Source: a virus
Length of the DNA stretch: 38,618 bases
IMG/VR virus record: IMGVR_UViG_3300025137_000004
Coordinates: 1-38,618 of that record
Reading direction: 5' to 3' (one strand)
Part shown: piece by piece, positions 8,944 to 17,060 of the stretch
Position numbering within the stretch: position 1 is the first letter of the stretch
How the letters are laid out: every line of letters starts with the position of its first letter
Made by a program: the position numbers and the translations under genes
Notes under the pieces: model-generated
Told to the model about the DNA's origin: nothing
Databases searched by the model: none
Seen by the model: the letters and a program-made list of their open reading frames with translations, nothing else

Positions 8944-11093
8944 TATCTAGCACTTTTTTCCCTGTAAATTATTGATATATCGCTAATTATAAAAGTACTA
9001 TCTACTGCACCATTAAATTTTAATGAAATAGAGTGTGCATTTCTTATCGGACTACTAGGCACATATTCTACACCTTTAAAATCTGCATTAGTTGTTACAC
9101 CTGTAGAAGCAAAAGTACTACTTAACGTAGTACCACCATCTAAATCATATGTTAATGTTGGTAAATTACCAGAAGCTAATTGATAAGATACAATAATTTT
9201 TTTAATATGTTTTTTAGTTCCTGCATTTCCAAAATCTATATCTTTTGTTATTATAGTAGAAGCTGCATGGTCTTGTGATGCATTGTTCCAAGAACGTATT
9301 AAAGCGCTTGTTATATTTCCAGACGCTACTTTATCTAATACTGCTAATTTATTATCTTTATTTACAATAAAATTTGATTTTATATCTGTTGTAGCAGCAT
9401 CTCCTCTTACCCAACTACCTGTAGGCAAATGATATGCATACATATCATTGTCTGCCGATATACCTGCTCTAAATACAATTAATAATCTATTTTTTGGTGC
9501 ATAACCAATCGAAGATGTACCTAAATTTCCTACAAAAGCTTCCCAAGTTGAATCTTTTATTAACTTGCCATCTCGTTCTTCTAATAAATTTACAATCCTT
9601 CTACCATCATATAAATAACATCCACTTGCATTTACCCATGCAATTCCAAAATCTGTTTTAGCTACAGCATAAGGTCCAGCACAACCTTTTCCAATAAATG
9701 TATCTTCTAAAAATTCAAATTCTTTAGCAATATTTATAATATGCAATTTTTTATTTTTAAATTGCAAAAGCCTATCAGCATAAACTTCAAGTGCAGTAAT
9801 TTCATCACCATCTCCAACAGTAACATCTACAATATCTGTTTTAGAAAATGTAGAAAATTTATTAACTCTTGATTTTATAATTCTATCACCATGATTTTGT
9901 CCGTCATAAAATACATTACCAAGATATGCTTTTCTGTTTGCAACAACAGCAGTTTTATATCTGTACGTTGTTATAATATCAGATTCCGAAATACCATTTA
10001 ATATTTCATAGGTAACATTTGCTATTTCAGATGGATTAGCAAAAGGTCCTATACTAACATATGAATCAAATGTAGTGCTACTTATATCTGTATTATCTGC
10101 AAATAATTCGTAATTTGAACTGTAATAGTTAGAAGTTCCAATTTTGTATCCTTGTTCAAAATCAATATCAATTAATAATTGATGAGTATTTTCATATATT
10201 GTACCATAACTTTTCCAATATATTCTTATACCTTTATATTGATTAGCTATATCAGTTGTTACTGAACTATGGTTTGTTGGATGCAATAACCATATTTTAA
10301 AAGTAAGTTGACAATTAGCATCATTTGCAAAACTTGTTTTAGTATAAGTTTTTAATTTAGTTTCAGAGCCATCTCTTAAAACATATGAATAAAATAAATC
10401 AAAACCTTCACCTGCTGTATTAGTATTAGTTATATTCCATGTTCCAGTTCCTGAACCATCTAAACGTACAATAGCATGCTGAATACCACCTGATGCAACA
10501 CTAGGGTTTGCTTCGTATTTTAAACTAGCACCTTGACTTGGTGCAGTTAAAGTATTGCTATAATCAGTCCATGCACCAACACTTCTTGTAGAACCAGTAC
10601 CTTCAGTATAAGGATGATATGTAGCTTTTATATACTCTCTTATTTTATTAGTAGATGCATTGGTAAAAGTAGAGTCACTTACGTACAACCTTCCATCTAC
10701 ATTGTGAAAAACAACTTTTTGATTTGATGTAGTTGAACCTAATACTAAAACACCATCAAAAGTATCTGTATGGTCATCTTCTGTAATAACCTGCATACCA
10801 TTGCTAGCATTAGCGCTAGCATAAACTATTTGATGAAAAGGTCCATTTCCACCACTTTCATCAAAATCAGTTGAATATGCATATAAATTATAATTTCCTA
10901 TGGGTGTATAATCACGAACTTCTGTAGCTGCTACTAATGTATCTGAAAAATTTCCCATTGGTCTTATAGAACCAATTTCATCAACCATATAATTATTAAT
11001 ATCAACTAATTCATCTGAAGCAATATCTCTTGGTAGTGCGTTATTATTAAGACCACCATTAAATTTATTTATTACTAAACTTTTTTTAGGCAT
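8943..11093 (-). CDS. Tail tube/stabilisation-type protein (beta-propeller-like), 716 residues
   Basis: The N-terminus FNGGLNNNALPRDIASDEL then DINNYMVDEIGSIRPMG is the classic start of large beta-rich tail-tube, hub or stabilisation proteins of podoviruses and related phages. The middle contains VGDGDEITALEVYADRLLQF and FGIAWVNASGCYLYDGRRI, which read as repeating propeller blades. Such proteins close the portal channel and form the tail nozzle (the role of T7 gp12 or P22 gp10). The start overlaps the upstream stop as TAATG. No truncation is seen. Confidence 0.75.
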   Translation of the reverse strand: MPKKSLVINKFNGGLNNNALPRDIASDELVDINNYMVDEIGSIRPMGNFSDTLVAATEVRDYTPIGNYNLYAYSTDFDESGGNGPFHQIVYASANASNGMQVITEDDHTDTFDGVLVLGSTTSNQKVVFHNVDGRLYVSDSTFTNASTNKIREYIKATYHPYTEGTGSTRSVGAWTDYSNTLTAPSQGASLKYEANPSVASGGIQHAIVRLDGSGTGTWNITNTNTAGEGFDLFYSYVLRDGSETKLKTYTKTSFANDANCQLTFKIWLLHPTNHSSVTTDIANQYKGIRIYWKSYGTIYENTHQLLIDIDFEQGYKIGTSNYYSSNYELFADNTDISSTTFDSYVSIGPFANPSEIANVTYEILNGISESDIITTYRYKTAVVANRKAYLGNVFYDGQNHGDRIIKSRVNKFSTFSKTDIVDVTVGDGDEITALEVYADRLLQFKNKKLHIINIAKEFEFLEDTFIGKGCAGPYAVAKTDFGIAWVNASGCYLYDGRRIVNLLEERDGKLIKDSTWEAFVGNLGTSSIGYAPKNRLLIVFRAGISADNDMYAYHLPTGSWVRGDAATTDIKSNFIVNKDNKLAVLDKVASGNITSALIRSWNNASQDHAASTIITKDIDFGNAGTKKHIKKIIVSYQLASGNLPTLTYDLDGGTTLSSTFASTGVTTNADFKGVEYVPSSPIRNAHSISLKFNGAVDSTFIISDISIIYREKSAR

Positions 11094-11620
11094 TAGATAG
11101 CTACCATAAATTCTATTGAAGTTGTACCAGTTGATGATTTTGCATAAATAGAATTTACATTAATTCCACTTGCCTTAAAATATAAAGCGCTACCAACAGA
11201 TATCTTAAATAAATAATTAGAACCACCATCATTACTTAATAATATTGGGTTAGAACCTACATTTTTAAAATAACCAAATACTAAAGCAGTACTAGAAGAA
11301 TTTAATTGTTCTCCAGAAGTAGTTAAATCCTCACCTATTTCATCCCAATTTTTATTATCCATTAAATTCCATGTTTCATGTGTATCATCCCAATGCTTTG
11401 CTTCAACGCTAAACCATTTATCATTTACTTGATTTGCTGTAACATCTATAAAGCTATTGCATCCATATGATTTTTTAATATCAGAATCAATAACATTTTC
11501 AGTTGTAGAGCTATAACTTTTTGTAAACTCTTCAAACACAATACTGGTTGGTGTAATTGAGTTTAAGTTGTATGGAATAACTTGGGTATTATATTGTATT
11601 TTTCTTGCTACTGCGCTCAT
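11093..11620 (-). CDS. Tail-associated protein, paralogue of the next gene upstream, 175 residues
   Basis: This is a beta-rich protein with no catalytic motif. The C-terminal 65 residues (FGYFKNVGSNPILLS, GGSNYLFKISVGS, KSSTGTTSIEFMVAI) align with the C-terminus of the 132-residue upstream protein (YIMIKNKTNNDVFLAL, GSNYTTKISKND, KTTSGTSNVEYIVAQ). The two are therefore tandem paralogues with different N-termini. Its ATG overlaps the upstream gene by four bases (ATGA). The position between the adaptor and the tail-tube protein suggests small decoration or tail-ring subunits. This is inferred. Confidence 0.65.
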   Translation of the reverse strand: MSAVARKIQYNTQVIPYNLNSITPTSIVFEEFTKSYSSTTENVIDSDIKKSYGCNSFIDVTANQVNDKWFSVEAKHWDDTHETWNLMDNKNWDEIGEDLTTSGEQLNSSSTALVFGYFKNVGSNPILLSNDGGSNYLFKISVGSALYFKASGINVNSIYAKSSTGTTSIEFMVAI

Positions 11621-12015
11621 TGTGCTACTATATATTCTACGTTACTTGTACCAGAAGTTGTTTTTACTTTTATATTAGCTGAAGAAACTGAATTTACTTC
11701 AGAAGAAAAAACATCATTTTTAGAAATCTTTGTTGTGTAATTACTACCATCTAGTGCTAAAAACACATCGTTATTTGTTTTGTTTTTTATCATAATGTAT
11801 ATAACCGTAACACCACCTGAATTTAAAACAGCTCCTGTACTTGTAACTTCTTTATCTGAAGAATAAAAACTAGAATGTTGACTGTTGTTTATATCAACAC
11901 TATTTTTACCAGATAAACGTCTACCTATATCACTATCATTATAATGACGAGCTTGTGCATTAACATACTCTGTAGGATGCACCATAACTTTTGTAATTAT
12001 TTTTTTATCAGACAT
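11617..12015 (-). CDS. Tail-associated protein, 132 residues
   Basis: The N-terminal half is polar (MSDKKIITKVMVHPTEYVNAQ). The beta-rich C-terminal half is shared with the 175-residue protein that follows. Start and stop are coupled to both neighbours (TAATG and ATGA). The shared domain may be a small beta-sandwich used for attachment on the tail or head-tail ring. No known family is recognised. Confidence 0.65.
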   Translation of the reverse strand: MSDKKIITKVMVHPTEYVNAQARHYNDSDIGRRLSGKNSVDINNSQHSSFYSSDKEVTSTGAVLNSGGVTVIYIMIKNKTNNDVFLALDGSNYTTKISKNDVFSSEVNSVSSANIKVKTTSGTSNVEYIVAQ

Positions 12016-13391
12016 TAATTAGCAATTAAGACTTGTAATGCTTCTTTGTATTTTGTGTCAAATCTAGCATACTGGTCTTGATACCAACTATATTCTTTTG
12101 TGTACCTATCTACTTGAGCAGTATACTTTTGAATATCAGCACTATATTCGCCTATAGAAGCTTGAGCTTGCGATGAATATCTTTGAACATCAGCTTGAAA
12201 TTTATCAACTTCTTGTGCATAATCTTGAATAGATGCTTCAAGCGTTCTAGCTGCATTTGAAACATTTACATTTGTACTTTCTCTCATTTTGCTTACAGCA
12301 GCACTTGTACTTTGATTCATTTTCGAAACAGCGGCTTGTACGTCATTAGCAGCATTAGCAATAGATGCTCTAGTAGCATCACCAGCAGTTGCTATGCTTG
12401 CTTGCGTAGAATTTCTAGCATCCTCAATCGTTGCTTGCATTGCACTTCTTGCAGAAGCTACCTCTGCATTAAAAGCATCAATATAAGTATTTATTTTAGC
12501 TATTTGTGCGCTTGCTAGCTCAGTATCTTCTTCACCTTCTATAAAATGTGCTAAAGTTGCAAACCATTGGTCTACTTCTATTGAGTTTCCATCATAATCA
12601 TCTATAACATTTTCATTATCTAAATGGTCAATATCAGTTAACTCATCTGCTGTTCCACCAACAGTAGGTTTTGAATAATCAGAAGCTGATGAGCCTGTTG
12701 AGCCAGTACCAGATGCATTTGTTTGTGCTTCAGCAACAGCATCTTGTGCAGCAGATACTGCATCACCTACACTAGCATTTGAATAACTAATAGTAGGATT
12801 ACTTGGTGTACTTGGTACTGCAATATCACTCAAAACTAGTACAGGTTCTGAAGGCATAGAATCTTTAACTCTTGCCATTAAATACTGACATGCTTTAGCG
12901 CAAGAACCTAAAACAACTATATCTTCAATACTATCAGGAAAAGGGTCTACTGGACTATCTGTTATATTTGAAGCACTTGCAACTACAGTTGGAAATGTGA
13001 CACTTTCAACTTTAAAAGCATTTGGACTAGCTGCTGGAGTAGGAAATACATGAATAGAGCTATTTTTAATTATATATACTGGAGATTCAACACTAGCAGC
13101 AAACATGCTTGAAGAGTCCTGTACTTTTCTAAAGTATGATGCAGGAAGTTCTCTGCATTCTACATATTGTCCATCTGTTCCACGCTCTCTTATAACGCTT
13201 ACAATTCTATGGTTTGCAATATTTGTAGATGCATTTGTAATATCTCCAGATTCTTGTGTAAATGATTTAACTTTATTATCTGGTAATGCTCTTATAATTT
13301 CTGCTGCTGTATCTGTAAGTGCATCACCTAAAAAGGTGTCATCACCGACAGAGCCAACATAATCTTCTATTCTTACTTTAAATGTACTCAT
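12015..13391 (-). CDS. Head-tail connector protein with long C-terminal coiled coil, 458 residues
   Basis: The N-terminal 190 residues form a compact domain (DTFLGDALTDTAAEIIRALP, ASVESPVYIIKNSSIHVFPTP, DIVVLGSCAKACQYLMARVKD). This type occurs in the head-completion region of short-tailed marine phages. A serine/glycine-rich linker follows (residues about 195-235). The last 160 residues are an alanine- and serine-rich coiled coil with an approximately 11-residue pattern (QATIEDARNSTQASIATAGD). A connector or neck protein with a protruding helical rod is the likely role. Its ATG overlaps the upstream stop as TAATG. Confidence 0.6.
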   Translation of the reverse strand: MSTFKVRIEDYVGSVGDDTFLGDALTDTAAEIIRALPDNKVKSFTQESGDITNASTNIANHRIVSVIRERGTDGQYVECRELPASYFRKVQDSSSMFAASVESPVYIIKNSSIHVFPTPAASPNAFKVESVTFPTVVASASNITDSPVDPFPDSIEDIVVLGSCAKACQYLMARVKDSMPSEPVLVLSDIAVPSTPSNPTISYSNASVGDAVSAAQDAVAEAQTNASGTGSTGSSASDYSKPTVGGTADELTDIDHLDNENVIDDYDGNSIEVDQWFATLAHFIEGEEDTELASAQIAKINTYIDAFNAEVASARSAMQATIEDARNSTQASIATAGDATRASIANAANDVQAAVSKMNQSTSAAVSKMRESTNVNVSNAARTLEASIQDYAQEVDKFQADVQRYSSQAQASIGEYSADIQKYTAQVDRYTKEYSWYQDQYARFDTKYKEALQVLIAN

Positions 13392-14284
13392 TATAAAATA
13401 AAATCCTGTAATGGTGGTGGAATAATATCTGGTTTTGCTTCTCTCGCATTTCTTGTTTCAATAAATTCTTTTTCTATTTTTTCTCCTACACCATAGTGAC
13501 CACTACCAATTTGTAATTGACCATCTAACATTAAAAAATGTGCTAGCGAATAATGTATACACGCAGGTATAAGTTGTTCAGGTAAATCAACACCATCTGT
13601 TACTGCATTTTTAGGCATTGGGTTTGAATAATAATATACTTTTAATTCACTACCTGTATCTGGAGTTTTTGTTAGTGTAAGTTTTATACCTTTTAATGTC
13701 CATGTTCCACCACTAGAATAAGCTGTTGAATAAGCAAGACCTTTTACTGGTATAGAAAATGTATTTGCACTTACTACTGTAATTTTATGAACCACATCAT
13801 TAACTTCACTTTTTGCACCTGTTCCAGATAGTAGACCAACAACACCAGATATTTTTACTTTATCTCCTGTTTCAAGTCCATGGGAACTGCTTGTAACTAC
13901 GATTGGATTAGCACTAGTAGCTGCTGTAATAGTGCCTGTGCTAGCATCTTCTTCACTTATAAAATATCCAATATTTTGAATTGCAGCCTCATTAATTCCT
14001 TCAGCATATCTTTTTTCACTTACAAAAGGAATTATTTTGCTATCATTATTACCAATCATGCTAACTTTATAAATTCTCATGCTAGCATCTTCGTTACTAA
14101 GTGTATATGTATTTGTTATTGAAGTTGAAAAAGATTGTGAATTTCTTTTTCTTACAGTTCTTGCACCAACTTCTTGTACTTTATTATCAAAAAATTGTGA
14201 TAACAAAGGCTCTGTTACTGGAAAACCTAATGCTGATTTAACTAAACCAGCCTCAACCATTTCATATGCTTCTTGATATCTCAC
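13391..14284 (-). CDS. Head-tail adaptor-like protein with inserted beta domain, 297 residues
   Basis: The start is GTG at 14284, whose G is also the last base of the upstream TAG stop (TAGTG). The helical N-terminus (RYQEAYEMVEAGLVKSALGF) and C-terminus (LIPACIHYSLAHFLMLDGQ) fit gp4/gp6-type adaptor proteins that bind below the portal. Residues about 120-200 form an inserted beta domain with SSSHGLETGDKVKISGVVG and a following NTFSIP. This is a small module common in phage structural proteins (HGL.TGD.V.I.GV). It lies next to a small basic protein after the capsid gene, as expected for an adaptor. Confidence 0.65.
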   Translation of the reverse strand: MRYQEAYEMVEAGLVKSALGFPVTEPLLSQFFDNKVQEVGARTVRKRNSQSFSTSITNTYTLSNEDASMRIYKVSMIGNNDSKIIPFVSEKRYAEGINEAAIQNIGYFISEEDASTGTITAATSANPIVVTSSSHGLETGDKVKISGVVGLLSGTGAKSEVNDVVHKITVVSANTFSIPVKGLAYSTAYSSGGTWTLKGIKLTLTKTPDTGSELKVYYYSNPMPKNAVTDGVDLPEQLIPACIHYSLAHFLMLDGQLQIGSGHYGVGEKIEKEFIETRNAREAKPDIIPPPLQDFIL

Positions 14285-14622
14285 TATGCTTTCCTTCTTC
14301 TAATTCCTTTAACATGCTTTTGTGACATTGGTGGTCTTTTTGTACTTCCACCTTTTCCAGACCAAAAAACTTTATTTGCCCAAAATGCAGCTGAAGATTT
14401 TCCTTTAGCAATATTTTTACCATGTCGAGCTTTAAAACTTTTTCTAGCTTCTGGGCTATAATTATGCCCCATACCTTGTGCGCCAAAACGAATTATTTTA
14501 ACCTTACCATTTACCCTGACACCAACCACAGCTTTTTTAGTTTTGTGATTAGGTGTCTTTTTAGGGGTATTTAATTTAGTTAAACCTGCCCGTTTAAGTC
14601 TTGATTTTTCTGCTGGTGTCAT
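14284..14622 (-). CDS. Small basic protein (112 residues) after the capsid gene
   Basis: This is a very basic protein with MTPAEKSRLKRAGLTKLN at the N-terminus. A central KVKIIRFGAQGMGHNYSPEA segment is followed by RKSFKARHGKNIAKGKSSAAFW. The pattern SPEARKSFKARH...FWA..V.W is widespread in small phage proteins of marine origin. Its function is unknown, and nucleic-acid binding is plausible from the charge. It follows the strong hairpin after the capsid gene, so its level may differ from the capsid level. Confidence 0.65.
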   Translation of the reverse strand: MTPAEKSRLKRAGLTKLNTPKKTPNHKTKKAVVGVRVNGKVKIIRFGAQGMGHNYSPEARKSFKARHGKNIAKGKSSAAFWANKVFWSGKGGSTKRPPMSQKHVKGIRRRKA

Positions 14623-14630
14623 ATCTTATA

Positions 14631-14659
14631 ATTACGGGGGGCATAAAGCCCCCCATAAT
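14631..14659 (-). terminator. GC-rich hairpin downstream of the capsid gene
   Basis: On the minus strand, ATTATGGGGGGC pairs with GCCCCCCGTAAT across a five-base loop. This gives 12 bp with one wobble pair, by far the strongest hairpin in an AT-rich late operon. No T run follows, so it may attenuate transcription or protect or process the mRNA rather than stop it fully. The position matches the terminator after the capsid gene of T7-like phages. Confidence 0.75.
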
Positions 14660-14664
14660 CCTAT

Positions 14665-16107
14665 TTAAACAAGCTTCATGATTGCATGAGTTTGTTCCTG
14701 ACGAATCTCAGGACCTAGCTCAACTAACCATTCATCTGTTTGACCGTCACTACCATCTTGCACGATGTCTCTGCGAAGCTGGAAATCAGATTCAGCTAAG
14801 ACACGAGCGTCAAAGTTAGCAAAGTCAACTGCAACAGCATAGTCTTCATAAGCACCTCTTAACATTGGGTGAGGAACAAAATTTAATGTTCCAACAGGAC
14901 CCATGTAAGACATAACTCGTAAACCAGCTTTTTCTTCTTCGCCCATCATAGCATTCATATTGCTTGAAGTATCAGCACGAACCATTGCTGTCATTTTTAA
15001 TAGCCATTTGTTAGATGCAAAAACAGTTTTTTCCATTGAACCATCCATAGTATCTTGGAAAATATGTTCTATAACAGCATCAAACTGTGCTTGCGTACCA
15101 CTACTATTATTAAACTGCAATGAAGAATCAATATCTGCATTATTAGTTTGAACAACACCAGCGCTTCCACCAACACCTAAACCTGCAAAGGTTCTTTGTG
15201 GATTGGCAGAGCTTGAATCTAGACTTTTAGCACCATTAAAAAGCATAGCGTATTCAACGTTAGCTTTTATTTGTGCTAGCTTTCTAGCTTGCAATCTTGC
15301 TAGTTCTGGACCACCATACTGCTCAGAAACTCTAGCAGTACGAGTGATTGTATAAGGTTCACGGAAGATTTGAGTACAATTACTCAATCTACGAACCTTT
15401 TTACGAGTTTCAGAACCAACAGCTGCACCTTCAGCGTAAGTACCATTGCCACCAGCAACTTTAAATTCATTATCATCAAGGAAAGCTGTTTCAGCTTGAA
15501 ATAAACCTTGTGATGCGTAATTTGCTGTTGTGCCATATTGACCAGCAGTAGCAACGTAAGTTAATGTAAGAATACCAGATGCGTCAGTAGTAATCATATC
15601 AGCGCCATCTGCTACTTGCTCTACCTGATAAACAGTAGAGTCACCAGATTTAATGTGCAATCCAATAAACTGTACATCTCTATCAGTAGGTGTAGTTTTA
15701 TTAACACCTTTACCAATAGCTACACATAAAAAATGTGTAATTGGTGAATGTATAGCAGATGAACCACCAGCCCTAGATGCAGCATAAATTGCTCCAACTT
15801 CAAACATTTCCATTTGAGCTTGTCTGCGAAATGTTACAACTGAGTTATCGCCATTAATTCCAGCAGTTGCTGTGTCAGAAACATCTGAACTAGTTATAGG
15901 AGTTTTAACACTCCTCTTTATAAAGTACTCGTCTTCCATCCATTCGTAAATCGGCACGGGTGTTTGAACAGCCCCAGCACGACCTGAAATAGATAGCAAA
16001 GGTGTTACGGATTCATTGTAATAATAAATCTTTGGACCTAATTCGAGTACTTGTCTTTGTGTTCCGTCAGAAAACTGCGTTGCAGTTCCTGCTCCATAAG
16101 TAGACAT
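14665..16107 (-). CDS. Major capsid protein
   Basis: This 480-residue protein comes right after the scaffold gene and before the adaptor genes. The N-terminal arm (NESVTPLLSISGRAG, then PIYEWMEDEYF), the central E-loop-like region and the P-domain stretch (RTARVSEQYGGPELARLQARKLAQIKANVEYAMLFNG) fit HK97-fold coat proteins of marine phages. The C-terminal part (DFANFDARVLAESDFQLRRD, then GPEIRQEQTHAIMKLV) matches the usual A-domain end. Codons include more G and C than most neighbours, as expected for a highly expressed gene. No protease gene is seen, so the capsid probably matures without a dedicated cleavage enzyme. Confidence 0.85.
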   Translation of the reverse strand: MSTYGAGTATQFSDGTQRQVLELGPKIYYYNESVTPLLSISGRAGAVQTPVPIYEWMEDEYFIKRSVKTPITSSDVSDTATAGINGDNSVVTFRRQAQMEMFEVGAIYAASRAGGSSAIHSPITHFLCVAIGKGVNKTTPTDRDVQFIGLHIKSGDSTVYQVEQVADGADMITTDASGILTLTYVATAGQYGTTANYASQGLFQAETAFLDDNEFKVAGGNGTYAEGAAVGSETRKKVRRLSNCTQIFREPYTITRTARVSEQYGGPELARLQARKLAQIKANVEYAMLFNGAKSLDSSSANPQRTFAGLGVGGSAGVVQTNNADIDSSLQFNNSSGTQAQFDAVIEHIFQDTMDGSMEKTVFASNKWLLKMTAMVRADTSSNMNAMMGEEEKAGLRVMSYMGPVGTLNFVPHPMLRGAYEDYAVAVDFANFDARVLAESDFQLRRDIVQDGSDGQTDEWLVELGPEIRQEQTHAIMKLV

Positions 16108-16131
16108 GTGTCATACTCCTTTATTTTAGGG

Positions 16132-17037
16132 TTATTTGCTAAATTGCATAATCCCCTTCATAAAGCCATCTAATTCTTTGTCCTCAGGTTTTTTAGCAGG
16201 AGTAGATTTGCCTTCAACAGCAGCACCACTTTGTACTTTTTCCATTTCAAGAACCGAGGTTGAATTTTCTTTTTTCTTTTCTGAAGGTGAATTTGCGTTT
16301 TCTTTTTTTTCATTTAGAACCTTCCACACCTTAACCATATTAGAAGTTGTTACATTGTCAGGACTTTTCATAAAACCATAAAATGATTGTATTTCTTCTT
16401 CTGACATACCAAGTGATTTAAGTTCGTTAATTTCAGCTTGTCTAGCTTTTTTAACGTTATCTTCAGCACGAACTCCTTCGAAATGATTCATAGCTTTTTT
16501 AGCACCTTGGTCAATTAACCATTGGTCATACTCTTGTCTCCAGACTTGGGAAGAAGAGCCTTCAGCTGCTTCTTCTAATATATCATATTCTTCTGGTTTC
16601 TGAGGTGGACCACTAGCTTCTTGCTTTTCTGCTTCCTGTTGTAATTTTTCAACTACATTAGGATTCTTTTTTAGCCAGTCATCTATTATTTCTAGTTTTT
16701 CATACTTTGTACTTTTATCACGAAGTTCGACTTCTGCTTTATCTTTTGCGCTTTGAATATTCTTATACGCATCAGCAAGTTTCTTTTTACCTTCTTCACT
16801 ATCTTCAAACTTGTTATCAATAAGCCAATTTTTAACTTCTTCTACAGCTTCTTCTTCTTTTTGAGTTATTTCTTCTGTTTTATTTTCTGAAAGCTCAACA
16901 GATTCTTCTGTGTTTGATTCTATTTCATTTTCCACTTTTACTTCTTCAGAGCTTTCTGGGGGTACATTAAAATCATTTAACATATCCATTAAGTTATCTT
17001 TATTAGTATCTTGTGTACTTGTCGTATTTTCAGCCAT
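16132..17037 (-). CDS. Scaffold protein
   Basis: This 301-residue protein is highly acidic and helical. It has long E- and K-rich coiled coils (ENEIESNTEESVELSENK; KWL-type and KKLADAYKNIQSAKDKAEVELR segments) and a basic C-terminus (PAKKPEDKELDGFMKGIMQF). This layout and its place between portal and capsid are typical of internal scaffolds, which bind coat protein by a short basic C-terminal helix and leave during packaging. No protease motif is present. Confidence 0.8.
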   Translation of the reverse strand: MAENTTSTQDTNKDNLMDMLNDFNVPPESSEEVKVENEIESNTEESVELSENKTEEITQKEEEAVEEVKNWLIDNKFEDSEEGKKKLADAYKNIQSAKDKAEVELRDKSTKYEKLEIIDDWLKKNPNVVEKLQQEAEKQEASGPPQKPEEYDILEEAAEGSSSQVWRQEYDQWLIDQGAKKAMNHFEGVRAEDNVKKARQAEINELKSLGMSEEEIQSFYGFMKSPDNVTTSNMVKVWKVLNEKKENANSPSEKKKENSTSVLEMEKVQSGAAVEGKSTPAKKPEDKELDGFMKGIMQFSK

Positions 17038-17060
17038 TCGATGCTCCTTTTATTATTTGG

